From an uncultured Planctomycetales bacterium (GTDB taxonomy: Bacteria > Planctomycetota > Planctomycetia > Pirellulales > S012-138): a stretch of 13,683 nt of DNA. The number at the start of each line of letters is the position of its first letter. Position 1 is the first letter of the stretch. The stretch spans positions 1 through 13,683 of the forward strand of contig CALJLD010000285.1 in assembly GCA_937982665.1 (NCBI GenBank). The letters run 5' to 3'. The notes below the pieces were generated by a model that did not search any database, was not told where the DNA came from, and saw nothing but the letters and a program-made list of their open reading frames with translations. The position numbers were made by a program, and so were the translations under genes. Of the stretch, positions 6,672 through 13,683 are shown in pieces.

Positions 6672-7793
6672 ATGTCAGAAGAGATTTACAGCCCTGGGCT
6701 TGAAGGAGTCATCGCCGGTGAAACGGCAATCAGCACGATCGCCGGAGGGTTGCAGTATCGCGGATACTCCGTGGAATCGCTTGCGGACCACTGCTGCTTT
6801 GAAGAGGTCGCCTACCTGGTCTTAGAAGGCGAATTGCCAAATGCCGACCAATTGGGGAGTTTTCGAGAGCAACTCAACAACGCGATGTTCATCAACGCGG
6901 AGATTGTTGATCTGTTGGGAAAACTGCCTGATGGCGGCTCAATGATGGATGTCATGCGGACAGGGGCAAGTCTGCTGGCACACTGGGATCCGGAAACCGG
7001 TGACAACAGCCATGCGGCTAATCTTCGCAAGAGTATTCGCTTGCTGGCCCAGTTGCCGGTTGTCATGGCTGCCCGCGAGCGTCTGCGTCAGGGGAAAAAG
7101 CCTGTCGAGCCGGACGCGGAGCTATCGCTGGCGGCAAATGTGCTCTGGCAACTGTTTGGAGAGAAGCCGAGCGATGACTACACCAAGGCTATGGATGTCT
7201 CGCTGATTCTTTATGCGGAACATGAGTACAACGCGTCGACTTTCACGTCCCGCGTGGTTGCATCCACTTTGGCCGACCTGCACTCGGCAATCTGTGCGGC
7301 AATTGGCGCCTTGAAAGGGCCGTTGCATGGAGGCGCAAATGAGCGCGTCATGGAAGTGTTGGAGGAGGTTGGCTCAGGTGATCGCGCAGCCGCATGGGTA
7401 CGCGAAGCCCTGGACAATAAACGCCGGATCATGGGTTTTGGCCACCGCGTTTACAAGACCGGTGATCCGCGAGCGGTTTACCTCAAAACGTTGTGCGCTC
7501 AACTGGCCGCTGGCAATCCAGCCTCTGAAGACATGGAGCGGATTGCCGAAACCATCGAAGGGGTTGTCACGTCGGAGAAAGGATTGCCGCCGAATCTCGA
7601 TTGGCCATCAGCTCGCCTGTATCACTACATGGGACTTCCCATTGACCTTTACACGCCGTTGTTCGTCGTCAGCCGCGTTGTGGGTTGGGCTGCACACGTC
7701 ATTGAGCAGCATGACAACAACCGTCTCATCCGGCCGAGGGCGCGTTATACCGGTGAATTGGACCGAACGTGGACGCCGATCGATCAGCGTTAA
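6672..7793 (+). CDS. prpC: Citrate synthase family protein, probably 2-methylcitrate synthase
   Basis: A 373-residue, short (type I-like) citrate synthase. It condenses oxaloacetate with acetyl-CoA or propionyl-CoA to give citrate or 2-methylcitrate. It begins with the usual GLEGVIAGETAISTIAGGLQ. Active-site elements are visible: AEHEYNASTF with His184, GPLHGGANE with His219, MGFGHRVYK with His258, and PIDLYTPLF with Asp325. The C-terminus has the usual GWAAHVIEQ and arginine-rich RLIRPRARY. The start is the ATG at 6672; an upstream TTG at 6627 would add residues that do not look like the family. The pairing with prpB argues for methylcitrate synthase, but sequence alone does not separate the two substrates and many such enzymes use both. 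Confidence 0.9.
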   Translation: MSEEIYSPGLEGVIAGETAISTIAGGLQYRGYSVESLADHCCFEEVAYLVLEGELPNADQLGSFREQLNNAMFINAEIVDLLGKLPDGGSMMDVMRTGASLLAHWDPETGDNSHAANLRKSIRLLAQLPVVMAARERLRQGKKPVEPDAELSLAANVLWQLFGEKPSDDYTKAMDVSLILYAEHEYNASTFTSRVVASTLADLHSAICAAIGALKGPLHGGANERVMEVLEEVGSGDRAAAWVREALDNKRRIMGFGHRVYKTGDPRAVYLKTLCAQLAAGNPASEDMERIAETIEGVVTSEKGLPPNLDWPSARLYHYMGLPIDLYTPLFVVSRVVGWAAHVIEQHDNNRLIRPRARYTGELDRTWTPIDQR

Positions 7794-7920
7794 ACTGCTT
7801 TGGCTCGGGAGCAAGGTCTCGCACTTGGATCCCGATGTTGAATCCTGATCACGGTTTCTCTCGAAGTCAATCGCTGTCACACGGTGCTGTTTACATAGCC
7901 CAGGCAGTTCGAGGCATGCA

Positions 7921-8883
7921 ATGAAAGTCTTTCTGACAGGCGGCACAGGGTTGGTGGGTCGTGAGATCATCTGGAATCTCATTGAACGTGGCGACACGGC
8001 CGTGGTGCTCACCCGGAGCAAAGAGCGAGCTGCTGACAAATTCAAGCATTTCCCGCACCACGAACAGATTGAACTCGTCCAGGGAAACCCCAACGAGGCC
8101 GGCAAATGGCAGGCTGCTATTGATGGTTGCAACGCCGTGATCAATCTCGCGGGCGAGCCTGTCTTTGGCAAACGATGGTCCGAAGCGCAAAAACAGCGGC
8201 TGTATGATAGCCGCATTGACACCACCAACCATGTGGTCACCGCGATTGAAGCCGCTTCAAATCGGCCCAGAGTCTTGGCCAATGCTTCGGCGATTGGCTA
8301 CTACGGCAACACCGGCGAACAAGAAATCACTGAAGACGCGGCTGCGGCCGAGGATTTTCTAGCGAAGATCTGCGTTGATTGGGAAAAAGCGGCCGAAGCC
8401 GCGACTAAACACGGCGTCCGGGTGGCCATTCTAAGGATTGGCGTTGTCCTCGATGAGTTTGACGGCGCGCTGGCCACAATGAAAACACCATTCAAGCTGG
8501 GGGTGGGAGGGCCAATTGGGCGCGGCCGAATGTGGATGAGTTGGGTCCACGTCGCGGATGTGGCCGGTGCGTTCCTAAAAGCAATCGACGATGCCGACAT
8601 GTCTGGGGTTTACAACGCTGTGTCACCAACCCCAGTCACTAATAAGGAATTCTCCAAAGCACTCGCCGCAGCGCTGCATCGGCCCTGCTTGTTTCCCGTG
8701 CCACCCTTCATGCTGAAGTTGATGTACGGCGAGTCGGCCGCGATCATCCTCGCCAGCCAGAAAGTCTTGCCGCAAAGGCTGCTGAACGCTGGATACGAAT
8801 TCCGGCAACCAACCTGCGCAGAAGCGCTAGAAAGCATCTTCAGCGACAAGAAGAACGGCGGGGAGTCAGAAACGGCAGCCTGA
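7921..8883 (+). CDS. TIGR01777-family NAD(P)-dependent epimerase/dehydratase-like protein
   Basis: A 320-residue atypical extended short-chain dehydrogenase, similar to E. coli YfcH and human SDR39U1. The Rossmann nucleotide-binding motif TGGTGLVG is at 6-13, followed by NLAGEP at 75-80, FGKRWSEAQKQRLYDSRID at 82-100, SAIGYYG at 123-129 and SWVHVADV at 207-214, all characteristic of TIGR01777. A C-terminal DUF1731-like region lies at about 255-310 (PVPPFMLKLMYGESAAIILASQ). It is cytoplasmic. The substrate is unknown for the family as a whole. The ATG at 7921 has GAGG six bases upstream. It follows prpC after a 127-base gap with no terminator seen, so it may be co-transcribed, though a role in the methylcitrate cycle is not known. 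It converges on rpmB. Confidence 0.9.
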   Translation: MKVFLTGGTGLVGREIIWNLIERGDTAVVLTRSKERAADKFKHFPHHEQIELVQGNPNEAGKWQAAIDGCNAVINLAGEPVFGKRWSEAQKQRLYDSRIDTTNHVVTAIEAASNRPRVLANASAIGYYGNTGEQEITEDAAAAEDFLAKICVDWEKAAEAATKHGVRVAILRIGVVLDEFDGALATMKTPFKLGVGGPIGRGRMWMSWVHVADVAGAFLKAIDDADMSGVYNAVSPTPVTNKEFSKALAAALHRPCLFPVPPFMLKLMYGESAAIILASQKVLPQRLLNAGYEFRQPTCAEALESIFSDKKNGGESETAA

Positions 8884-8911
8884 GATCACGCCGCTTGCGG
8901 CCGGGCGCAAG

Positions 8912-8940
8912 AAAAAACGCGCGACTAACGACGCGCGTTT
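8912..8940 (-). terminator. Intrinsic terminator after rpmB, shared by the convergent epimerase gene
   Basis: A 9-bp stem AAACGCGCG / CGCGCGTTT around an 8-base loop (stem 8915-8940). On the minus strand the stem runs straight into six T residues (A tract 8912-8917 on the plus strand), so it should end rpmB transcription, 43 bases after its stop. On the plus strand only three T residues follow, so it would act more weakly for the epimerase gene. Confidence 0.8.
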
Positions 8941-8982
8941 GTGATGAGCAGAATGTAAGGCAAAACCAATAGCAGTCACTTG

Positions 8983-9279
8983 CTATTTCTTGGCGGCGGC
9001 TTTGCCTTTGCTTTCGGAGTCCGTCGGCAGACGGAAAGGACGATTCCTGACAGCCCGGGTCACGGCGCCGCTTCGCAGGCATTGCGTGCAAACTCGCACT
9101 CGCTTATTGGTCCCGTTGGATGTCGTGATGCGGACCCGCTGGAGATTCGGCTTGAAGGTCCGACGGCTGATACCAGTGACCTTGGTTCCGACGCCGCCCA
9201 GGTACTTGGCTTTACCACGCGTAGTGACCGAGTTCCCTTTTTGAGGGCTTTTTCCACAGATTTCGCACGAAAACGACAT
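8983..9279 (-). CDS. rpmB: 50S ribosomal protein L28 (four-cysteine, zinc-binding form)
   Basis: A 98-residue protein of the large ribosomal subunit. It begins MSFSCEICGKSPQKGNSV and continues with SRRTFKPNLQRVRI, both typical of L28. The pairs Cys5/Cys8 and Cys64/Cys67 (CEIC and CTQC) make it the C+ form, which binds zinc; a C- paralogue elsewhere could replace it under zinc shortage. The C-terminal tail KGKAAAKK is a basic extension. The start at 9279 is set by family alignment; the frame is open 63 codons further upstream but through promoter sequence. Its promoter lies at 9323-9351 and its terminator at 8912-8940, so it appears monocistronic. It is not next to rpmG, unlike in many bacteria. 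Confidence 0.95.
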   Translation of the reverse strand: MSFSCEICGKSPQKGNSVTTRGKAKYLGGVGTKVTGISRRTFKPNLQRVRITTSNGTNKRVRVCTQCLRSGAVTRAVRNRPFRLPTDSESKGKAAAKK

Positions 9280-9322
9280 TGGTCCGCACCCAAAGGTGTG
9301 TGAGAGATTCCGAGAATCAAGC

Positions 9323-9351
9323 AATATAGGGAAAACCCGGGAACCAAACAA
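9323..9351 (-). promoter_or_regulatory. Candidate housekeeping promoter for rpmB
   Basis: On the minus strand, TTGTTT (9346-9351), a 17-base spacer, then TATATT (9323-9328). Transcription would start near 9316, giving a leader of about 37 bases before the rpmB ATG. It is divergent from the promoter candidate at 9395-9423. Confidence 0.6.
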
Positions 9352-9394
9352 CCGCCCCTGCCTCATGATGGCGCAATCGTTGCCCATCGGCGCT

Positions 9395-9423
9395 TTGACT
9401 TTCCTAATGCCGGTACATAGACT
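9395..9423 (+). promoter_or_regulatory. Candidate housekeeping promoter for the TraR/DksA-type gene
   Basis: TTGACT (9395-9400, 5 of 6 to consensus), a 17-base spacer, then TAGACT (9418-9423, 4 of 6). The predicted leader is about 57 bases, ending with GGAG at 9475-9478, eight bases before the ATG. Confidence 0.5.
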
Positions 9424-9486
9424 AACGAGGCTGTGGCGGAACGGTGGAGATAGCCCGCGAGACATCAAGAGATTGGAGTTTTCTCA

Positions 9487-9849
9487 ATGAAGAAAACCGA
9501 CATGAAGGCCTACAAAGAGAAACTGCTGTTGCTGCGTGCTCGTCTCCGCGGCGATATCAGCCAAATGGCGAATGCAGCGCTTTCCGGCAAAAACTCGATG
9601 GAGGGTGCTTCCGGAATGCCCATCCATATGGCAGATATCGGCAGCGACAATTACGAGCAGGAATTCACGCTTAGCTTGATCGATAGCGAAGAAGACACGC
9701 TTGATTTGATCGAGCACGCCTTGGAGAAGATCGAGGAAGGAACCTACGGGAAATGTGATGAATGTGAGGGCGTGGTTCCCAAGACCCGCCTCAACGCCAT
9801 CCCGTACGCCCCATACTGCATCAAGTGTGCGGAGAAGCTTGGTGAGTAA
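9487..9849 (+). CDS. TraR/DksA-family zinc-finger protein
   Basis: A 120-residue protein with an N-terminal helical hairpin (about 6-85) and a C-terminal four-cysteine zinc finger: Cys90, Cys93, Cys111 and Cys114 (KCDECEG, then YCIKCAEKL). Family members bind in the secondary channel of RNA polymerase and alter initiation, often with ppGpp. The acidic coiled-coil tip of E. coli DksA (DxxDxA) is not reproduced: the matching region reads MADIGSDNYEQEF (48-60). I therefore give no gene symbol and would not assume DksA-like activity; TraR/YocK-type proteins with this DxGxDxxEQE pattern are widespread. The ATG at 9487 has GGAG eight bases upstream; an ATG at 9502 is a weaker alternative. A strong terminator follows 30 bases after the stop, so the gene seems to be its own transcription unit. 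Confidence 0.9.
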   Translation: MKKTDMKAYKEKLLLLRARLRGDISQMANAALSGKNSMEGASGMPIHMADIGSDNYEQEFTLSLIDSEEDTLDLIEHALEKIEEGTYGKCDECEGVVPKTRLNAIPYAPYCIKCAEKLGE

Positions 9850-9879
9850 ATCCCAAGCAGTTTGACATTTGTTGATCAC

Positions 9880-9914
9880 GATGCCCGGCCCTTTGCGGTC
9901 GGGCATCTTTTTTT
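9880..9914 (+). terminator. Intrinsic terminator after the TraR/DksA-type gene
   Basis: An 11-bp stem GATGCCCGGCC / GGTCGGGCATC with one G-T wobble and a 6-base loop CTTTGC, followed at once by seven T residues (9908-9914). Textbook form, 30 bases downstream of the stop codon at 9849. Confidence 0.92.
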
Positions 9915-9956
9915 CCAGCCTGGTTGGCACCACAGTCGTTCTCGCTGTTTTGCTTC

Positions 9957-9980
9957 AAACACGCGGAAACCCTCGTGTTT
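9957..9980. repeat. Small stem-loop upstream of cysC
   Basis: AAACACG and CGTGTTT form a 7-bp stem around a 10-base loop, 77 bases before the cysC start. It is followed by only one further T. It could be a leader structure or a weak second terminator. I found no good promoter hexamers in 9915-10056. Confidence 0.35.
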
Positions 9981-10056
9981 TGGCCCTTTTGGGTAACTGC
10001 AGCCACCGCTATCATCCGCTAATGGTTTCTAGCCCCTTTCGCTTACAGGTAGATCA

Positions 10057-10722
10057 ATGTCAGACGAAGTCCATCTCACATGGCACGAACACACGGTCAC
10101 TCGCACAGAACGTGAGGCTCTCAACGGCCACGCGGGAGCCGTGGTTTGGTTCACTGGCTTATCAGCCTGCGGAAAGAGCACAGTCGCCAATGTGCTTGAT
10201 CACAAGCTGCACGCCATGGGGATCCGCAGCTGTGTGCTGGATGGAGACAACGTGCGGCAAGGGCTGAATTCTCCGCCAGGGATGCTCAAAGAACGCCACG
10301 GTGAGGAATTTGCCGGACGGTTTGGGCTGGGTTTTTCCGCACAAGACCGCGAAGAAAACATCCGCCGGATTGGTGCCGTGGCCAGGCTATTTGCCGAATC
10401 GGGAATCATCGCCCTGACGGCCTTCATCAGTCCCTACCGCATTGATCGGGACCGAGTTCGCGAATCGATGATGGACGGGGATTTCATCGAAATCTTCGTC
10501 GATGCTCCTCTTTCCGTCTGCGAAGAACGTGACCCCAAAGGGCTCTACAAGAAGGCCAGAGCCGGCGAAATCAAGGGATTCACCGGCATTGATGATCCGT
10601 ACGAAGCTCCGGAAAAGGCAGAGTTGATTCTCAACTCAGGCGAGCGGACGCCGGAAGAACTTGCGGACGAAGTAATCGCATACTTGCGGCGGATCGGCAA
10701 ACTGCCAGCTCTTAAAGCCTAA
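10057..10722 (+). CDS. cysC: Adenylylsulfate (APS) kinase
   Basis: A 221-residue protein that phosphorylates APS with ATP to make PAPS, in the cytoplasm. Walker A is GLSACGKST at 34-42, followed by LDGDNVRQGL at 61-70, the DREENIRRIGAVA helix, ISPYR at 124-128 around the usual Ser, and KGLYKKARAGEIKGFTGIDD at 161-180 with DPYE next. Between DGDNVRxGL and the conserved LGFS there are roughly 20 residues (about 71-90, PPGMLKERHGEEFAGRF) where E. coli CysC has only four. The ATG at 10057 has AGG about ten bases upstream. There is no cysD, cysN or cysH nearby, so it stands alone here; PAPS could feed sulfate reduction or sulfotransferases that decorate surface glycans. The terminator at 9880-9914 separates it from the upstream gene. 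Confidence 0.93.
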   Translation: MSDEVHLTWHEHTVTRTEREALNGHAGAVVWFTGLSACGKSTVANVLDHKLHAMGIRSCVLDGDNVRQGLNSPPGMLKERHGEEFAGRFGLGFSAQDREENIRRIGAVARLFAESGIIALTAFISPYRIDRDRVRESMMDGDFIEIFVDAPLSVCEERDPKGLYKKARAGEIKGFTGIDDPYEAPEKAELILNSGERTPEELADEVIAYLRRIGKLPALKA

Positions 10723-10735
10723 ACCTGGAAGCATT

Positions 10736-10769
10736 TGCGTGAATCGTCTCGGCGTCGAGCTTGCACGCA
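10736..10769 (+). terminator. Possible stem-loop at the 3' end of cysC
   Basis: Outer arms TGCGTG (10736-10741) and CACGCA (10764-10769), with an inner CTCG-GCGT-CGAG hairpin (10748-10759), begin 14 bases after the cysC stop. There is no T run afterwards, so this may be an mRNA-end structure or non-canonical terminator rather than a standard one. Confidence 0.3.
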
Positions 10770-10834
10770 TTACGCAGACGGTAAAGTCGCCTGCCAAGCG
10801 CTGAAAGAATCCGTGAAAATCCGTCGATCTAGAA

Positions 10835-10863
10835 TTGATATTGATACCCATTCTCAATACAAT
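10835..10863 (+). promoter_or_regulatory. Candidate feoAB promoter overlapped by a Fur box
   Basis: TTGATA (10835-10840, 5 of 6), a 17-base spacer, then TACAAT (10858-10863, 5 of 6) make a strong housekeeping promoter. Bases 10836-10856 match the extended Fur consensus (GATAAT GATAAT CATTATC with flanking T and A) at 17 of 21 positions, with half-sites TGATATT and ATTCTCA. A Fur dimer with ferrous iron here would cover the whole spacer and block RNA polymerase. Predicted transcription starts near 10870, leaving a leader of about 94 bases before feoA. Confidence 0.72.
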
Positions 10864-10963
10864 TCGGTCGCCGTTGCGAAACCCGCTTTTCTTACCCGCA
10901 ACGCTGAGTTCATCACGAGCTCACCCGAACATTCGGGCTTTGCCCGCTGACCACGGAAACCCA

Positions 10964-11209
10964 ATGGCTACTGTCGCACTTTCTCTTGATCAGCTTGCAT
11001 GTGGGCGTCGCGCACGCATTGTCGCCCTGGACGAAGGCGATGCGACGTCAGTCCGCTTGATGGAAATGGGCGTGACGCCGGGCGAAGTCGTTGAGTCGCT
11101 TGGGTTTGCCCCATTTGGTGATCCACTTGCCATTCATGTCCGAGGTTCACGGTTGGCTTTGCGTTCAAGCCAGGCCCGCAAGATTCAGGTGGAATTGGTG
11201 GAGTTCTAG
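10964..11209 (+). CDS. feoA: Ferrous iron transport protein A
   Basis: An 81-residue SH3-like cytoplasmic protein that assists the FeoB transporter. The sequence has the family's pattern: LDQLACGRRARIVALDEGD, then VRLMEMGVTPGEVVESLGFAPFGDPLAIHVRGSRLALR, ending in an IQVELVE strand. The ATG at 10964 fits the family start; the frame is open 43 codons further upstream but runs through the promoter and Fur-like site. It is followed after 150 bases by feoB on the same strand with no terminator between. Regulation by iron through the site at 10836-10856 is likely. Confidence 0.93.
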   Translation: MATVALSLDQLACGRRARIVALDEGDATSVRLMEMGVTPGEVVESLGFAPFGDPLAIHVRGSRLALRSSQARKIQVELVEF

Positions 11210-11359
11210 GATCGTCTATGGGGTCTGTGTCCGTTGTTCTCTTTCGGACGAGTTGTTTTCACGGCCTGTTTCATCAACCAGCATCATCTCTCTTGGCCAG
11301 TTGGTTGTTTCAGCGGGAAGGAAGCCCGAACCCCCGAGTTGGATTGATTAGGACCGGGC

Positions 11360-13648
11360 ATGACAAGTTCTCCGGTGGCCGAATCTGAACCAACAACGCG
11401 CACTCTCAAGTTCGTGCTTGTTGGGAATCCCAACACGGGCAAAAGCACACTCTTCAACGCGCTGGCTGGCGCTAAAGCCCATACCGGGAATTTCCCAGGC
11501 GTTACGGTTGAAAAGAAGATCGGCCGCCTCAAACATCGCGATCACGCGATCCACCTCATTGACCTGCCTGGCACGTATAGCCTTTCCCCACGTTCTCTCG
11601 ACGAGTTGCTTGCCGTTGATGTGCTGTTGGGCCGCCAGGCCGAAATCGGCCAGGTTGATGGCATCGTGTGCATCGCCAACGCTGCTAATCTTGAGCGACA
11701 TCTCTATCTGCTCAGCCAATTGCTGGAATGCAATCTGCCGGTAGTCCTGGTGCTGAACATGTGGGATACCGCCCAGGCGCGAGATTTGAAAATCGACCTG
11801 GAAGCACTCCGTACCAGACTTGGGATTCCCGTAATCGCGACAGAGGCAAATCGCGGTCGTGGTGTTGAGCAGGTTCGCGACGCGATTGTCGAAGTCGCCG
11901 AATCACCAACGAACACAAGACCAACAGGCGTAGATTTCCCAAAAGAGTTCTTGCACGAGTGTCGAGAACTTGGCGCATACATCGATGAAGAAACCGGAAG
12001 AGATCGAGCCCCTCAAGAAAGCAAAGGCACCGTCGCGCAAACTGGCACAACAGGCGCGTCAAACACTGATACTCAAACATACCCAACGTTTCTCTGTGGC
12101 CGCCTGATCCTCGATGTCGGCGGCGCGGCGGAGTCCCGGCTGAGTGGCAAAATTTCAAACTTGCCGCAGCGTTTGCAAGAAATCCGCAATCGTTTGCGGG
12201 ATGCCGGCCATGCCTTGCTGGCGCTGGAATCGCAAACTCGCTATGCCTGGGCAAGAGAGATTGTCTCCGGCGCTGTCGAATCACCGGCTGTCCGCAAACG
12301 AAGCTGGACAGATCGATTTGACGCACTGCTCACGCATCGCGTTTGGGGTTTGTTGATCTTCGCAGGGCTGATGTTCCTCGTCTTTCAAGCCTTGTTTACT
12401 TGGGCGGAGCCGCTGATGGCCCTGTGCGAGAGCGGCCAAGGTTGGGTATCTGACCAGGTCATTGGCCTCATGTCTCCTGGACCGCTGAGAAGCCTGATGG
12501 TCGATGGCGTGGTTGCCGGCGTCGGAAGTGTATTGATCTTCTTGCCGCAGATCATGTTGCTGTTTGCATTCATCGCCATCCTGGAAGATTCCGGGTATAT
12601 GGCGAGGGCCGCGTATATGGCTGACCGCCTGTTGGCCGTGTTTGGCCTCAACGGCAAGTCCTTCCTGCCGTTGATGTCTTCGTTTGCATGTGCGGTGCCA
12701 GGCATCATGGCCACGCGCGTAATCGAGGACCGCAAAGATCGCATGGTCACAATCCTGATCGCGCCGTTGATGAGTTGCTCCGCGCGGTTACCGGTCTATC
12801 TGTTGCTAATTGCCGTATTCATACCGGCCAGCCAATTCATCGGTCTATCTTTGCAAGGCATTGTGCTGTTCGCGATGTCCGCCTTGGGCGCTGTGGTTGC
12901 CATTCCCGTAGCCTGGCTGTTCCGCAAGACGTTGTTCCGCGGCGCGCCGTCAACGTTTGTGCTGGAACTTCCCGACTACAAAATCCCCTCGGTCAAGCTT
13001 GTCTTGCAACGCTCTTTCGATTGCGGCAAGACATTTGTACTCCGCGCAGGCACACTGATATTTGCGACAACAATCGTCGTATGGGCGGCCGCTTACTTCC
13101 CCGGAGATCACAGTCAGGTTCACGAACTCGATGCACGCTTGGAATCGCTTGCGGACTCTGACCAGCCTGCCGCGGACGTGGAGATCGAAGAAGTCGAAGC
13201 GCAACGCAACGAACTCTCCGGTCAGCTGATTGCCGAAAGCTTCCTGGGTCGCGCTGGTCGAGCCATAGAGCCTGCGGTCAAACCCTTGGGTTGGGATTGG
13301 AAAATCGGCATGGGCGCGATCGCGTCATTCCCTGCCCGCGAAGTCGTCATCGCCACGCTGGGGACGATCTACAGCCTTGGTGGTGACGTGGACGAAGAAT
13401 CCGAGCGGCTGCGCAGTGCGATGAAAAACTCCAAGTGGCCGGACGGACGGCCTGTGTATAATTTGCCAGTTGCGCTTTCCTTGATGGTATTCTTCGCGCT
13501 GTGCGCGCAATGCGCGTCTACGCTCGTCATCATGAAGAAAGAAACCAACAGCTGGCGATGGCCGGCCTTGGCCTTTGGCTATATGACCTTGCTGGCGTAT
13601 GTTGGCGCGTTCATCACGTATCAAGTTTCAAGTTGGCTAATGGCATAG
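11360..13648 (+). CDS. feoB: Ferrous iron transport protein B (GTPase-coupled permease)
   Basis: A 762-residue inner-membrane ferrous iron transporter. The N-terminal GTPase has G1 GNPNTGKST at 22-30, G2 Thr in NFPGVTVE at 44-51, G3 DLPG at 68-71 and G4 NMWD at 133-136. A helical GDI region follows to about 310. The membrane part has conserved SFACAVPGIMATR at 441-453 with Cys443, LMSCSARLPVY at 470-480, and SFPAREVVIATLGTIYS at 656-672. Two hydrophilic stretches are notable: a Thr/Gly/Gln-rich linker at about 212-243 between the GTPase and GDI parts, and an acidic coiled-coil-like loop at about 586-622. The ATG at 11360 has AGGA six bases upstream. Length and motifs are complete. No feoC is visible: only 35 bases follow the stop. 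Confidence 0.96.
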   Translation: MTSSPVAESEPTTRTLKFVLVGNPNTGKSTLFNALAGAKAHTGNFPGVTVEKKIGRLKHRDHAIHLIDLPGTYSLSPRSLDELLAVDVLLGRQAEIGQVDGIVCIANAANLERHLYLLSQLLECNLPVVLVLNMWDTAQARDLKIDLEALRTRLGIPVIATEANRGRGVEQVRDAIVEVAESPTNTRPTGVDFPKEFLHECRELGAYIDEETGRDRAPQESKGTVAQTGTTGASNTDTQTYPTFLCGRLILDVGGAAESRLSGKISNLPQRLQEIRNRLRDAGHALLALESQTRYAWAREIVSGAVESPAVRKRSWTDRFDALLTHRVWGLLIFAGLMFLVFQALFTWAEPLMALCESGQGWVSDQVIGLMSPGPLRSLMVDGVVAGVGSVLIFLPQIMLLFAFIAILEDSGYMARAAYMADRLLAVFGLNGKSFLPLMSSFACAVPGIMATRVIEDRKDRMVTILIAPLMSCSARLPVYLLLIAVFIPASQFIGLSLQGIVLFAMSALGAVVAIPVAWLFRKTLFRGAPSTFVLELPDYKIPSVKLVLQRSFDCGKTFVLRAGTLIFATTIVVWAAAYFPGDHSQVHELDARLESLADSDQPAADVEIEEVEAQRNELSGQLIAESFLGRAGRAIEPAVKPLGWDWKIGMGAIASFPAREVVIATLGTIYSLGGDVDEESERLRSAMKNSKWPDGRPVYNLPVALSLMVFFALCAQCASTLVIMKKETNSWRWPALAFGYMTLLAYVGAFITYQVSSWLMA

Positions 13649-13683
13649 CTTAATGTCGTAAACTCCCCTTTCGCCATGACCCA

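Noticed and set aside
9280..9468. 63-codon N-terminal extension of L28
   Set aside because: L28 proteins begin at the MSFSCEICGK position, and the extension covers the rpmB promoter.
13676..13683. ATG at the right edge as start of a further gene such as feoC
   Set aside because: Only eight bases are visible and no Shine-Dalgarno sequence precedes it, so nothing can be supported.

Overview
This window looks like chromosomal DNA from a planctomycete, probably in or near the Pirellulaceae. Four things point there: a DUF1559-type pseudopilin N-terminus, an ECF sigma factor of the TIGR02999 kind next to a Ser/Thr kinase carrying a transmembrane segment, a second kinase with a zinc-ribbon tail, and loose Shine-Dalgarno use. 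The assignment rests on recognised families, not on a search.

Left part (1-5340), all on the minus strand. In order of transcription: a soluble Hanks-type kinase with four C-terminal zinc ribbons (3961-5340); a 33-codon ORF whose stop overlaps the next start by ATGA (3593-3694); a 93-residue protein ending in one similar ribbon (3315-3596); an ECF sigma factor (2317-2883); a membrane-anchored Hanks-type kinase (196-2217); and the start of a pseudopilin that runs off the window (1-148). This is a signalling block with two kinases, a sigma factor and two zinc-ribbon proteins. The 33-codon ORF and the 93-residue protein may be one gene split by a frameshift.

Middle part (5341-8940), plus strand. 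A 335-base divergent spacer holds a perfect 17-bp inverted repeat with a 3-base loop, a 14-bp palindrome and a plausible promoter for prpB. Then come methylisocitrate lyase (prpB) and a citrate/2-methylcitrate synthase (prpC), which fit the methylcitrate cycle for propionyl-CoA, although prpD is not in the window. A TIGR01777-family NAD(P)-dependent epimerase follows and faces a terminator.

Right part (8941-13683). rpmB (ribosomal protein L28, four-cysteine form) on the minus strand is divergent from a TraR/DksA-type zinc-finger gene, and each has its own candidate promoter. Then come a strong terminator, a stand-alone APS kinase (cysC) with a lineage-type insertion, and the ferrous iron transport pair feoA-feoB. 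A Fur-box-like sequence lies exactly between the -35 and -10 elements of a strong candidate promoter upstream of feoA, so iron repression is the natural reading.

No tRNA, rRNA, CRISPR array, insertion sequence or phage gene was seen. The least ordinary items are the zinc-ribbon kinase module with its overlapping small ORF, and the 17-bp hairpin upstream of prpB.
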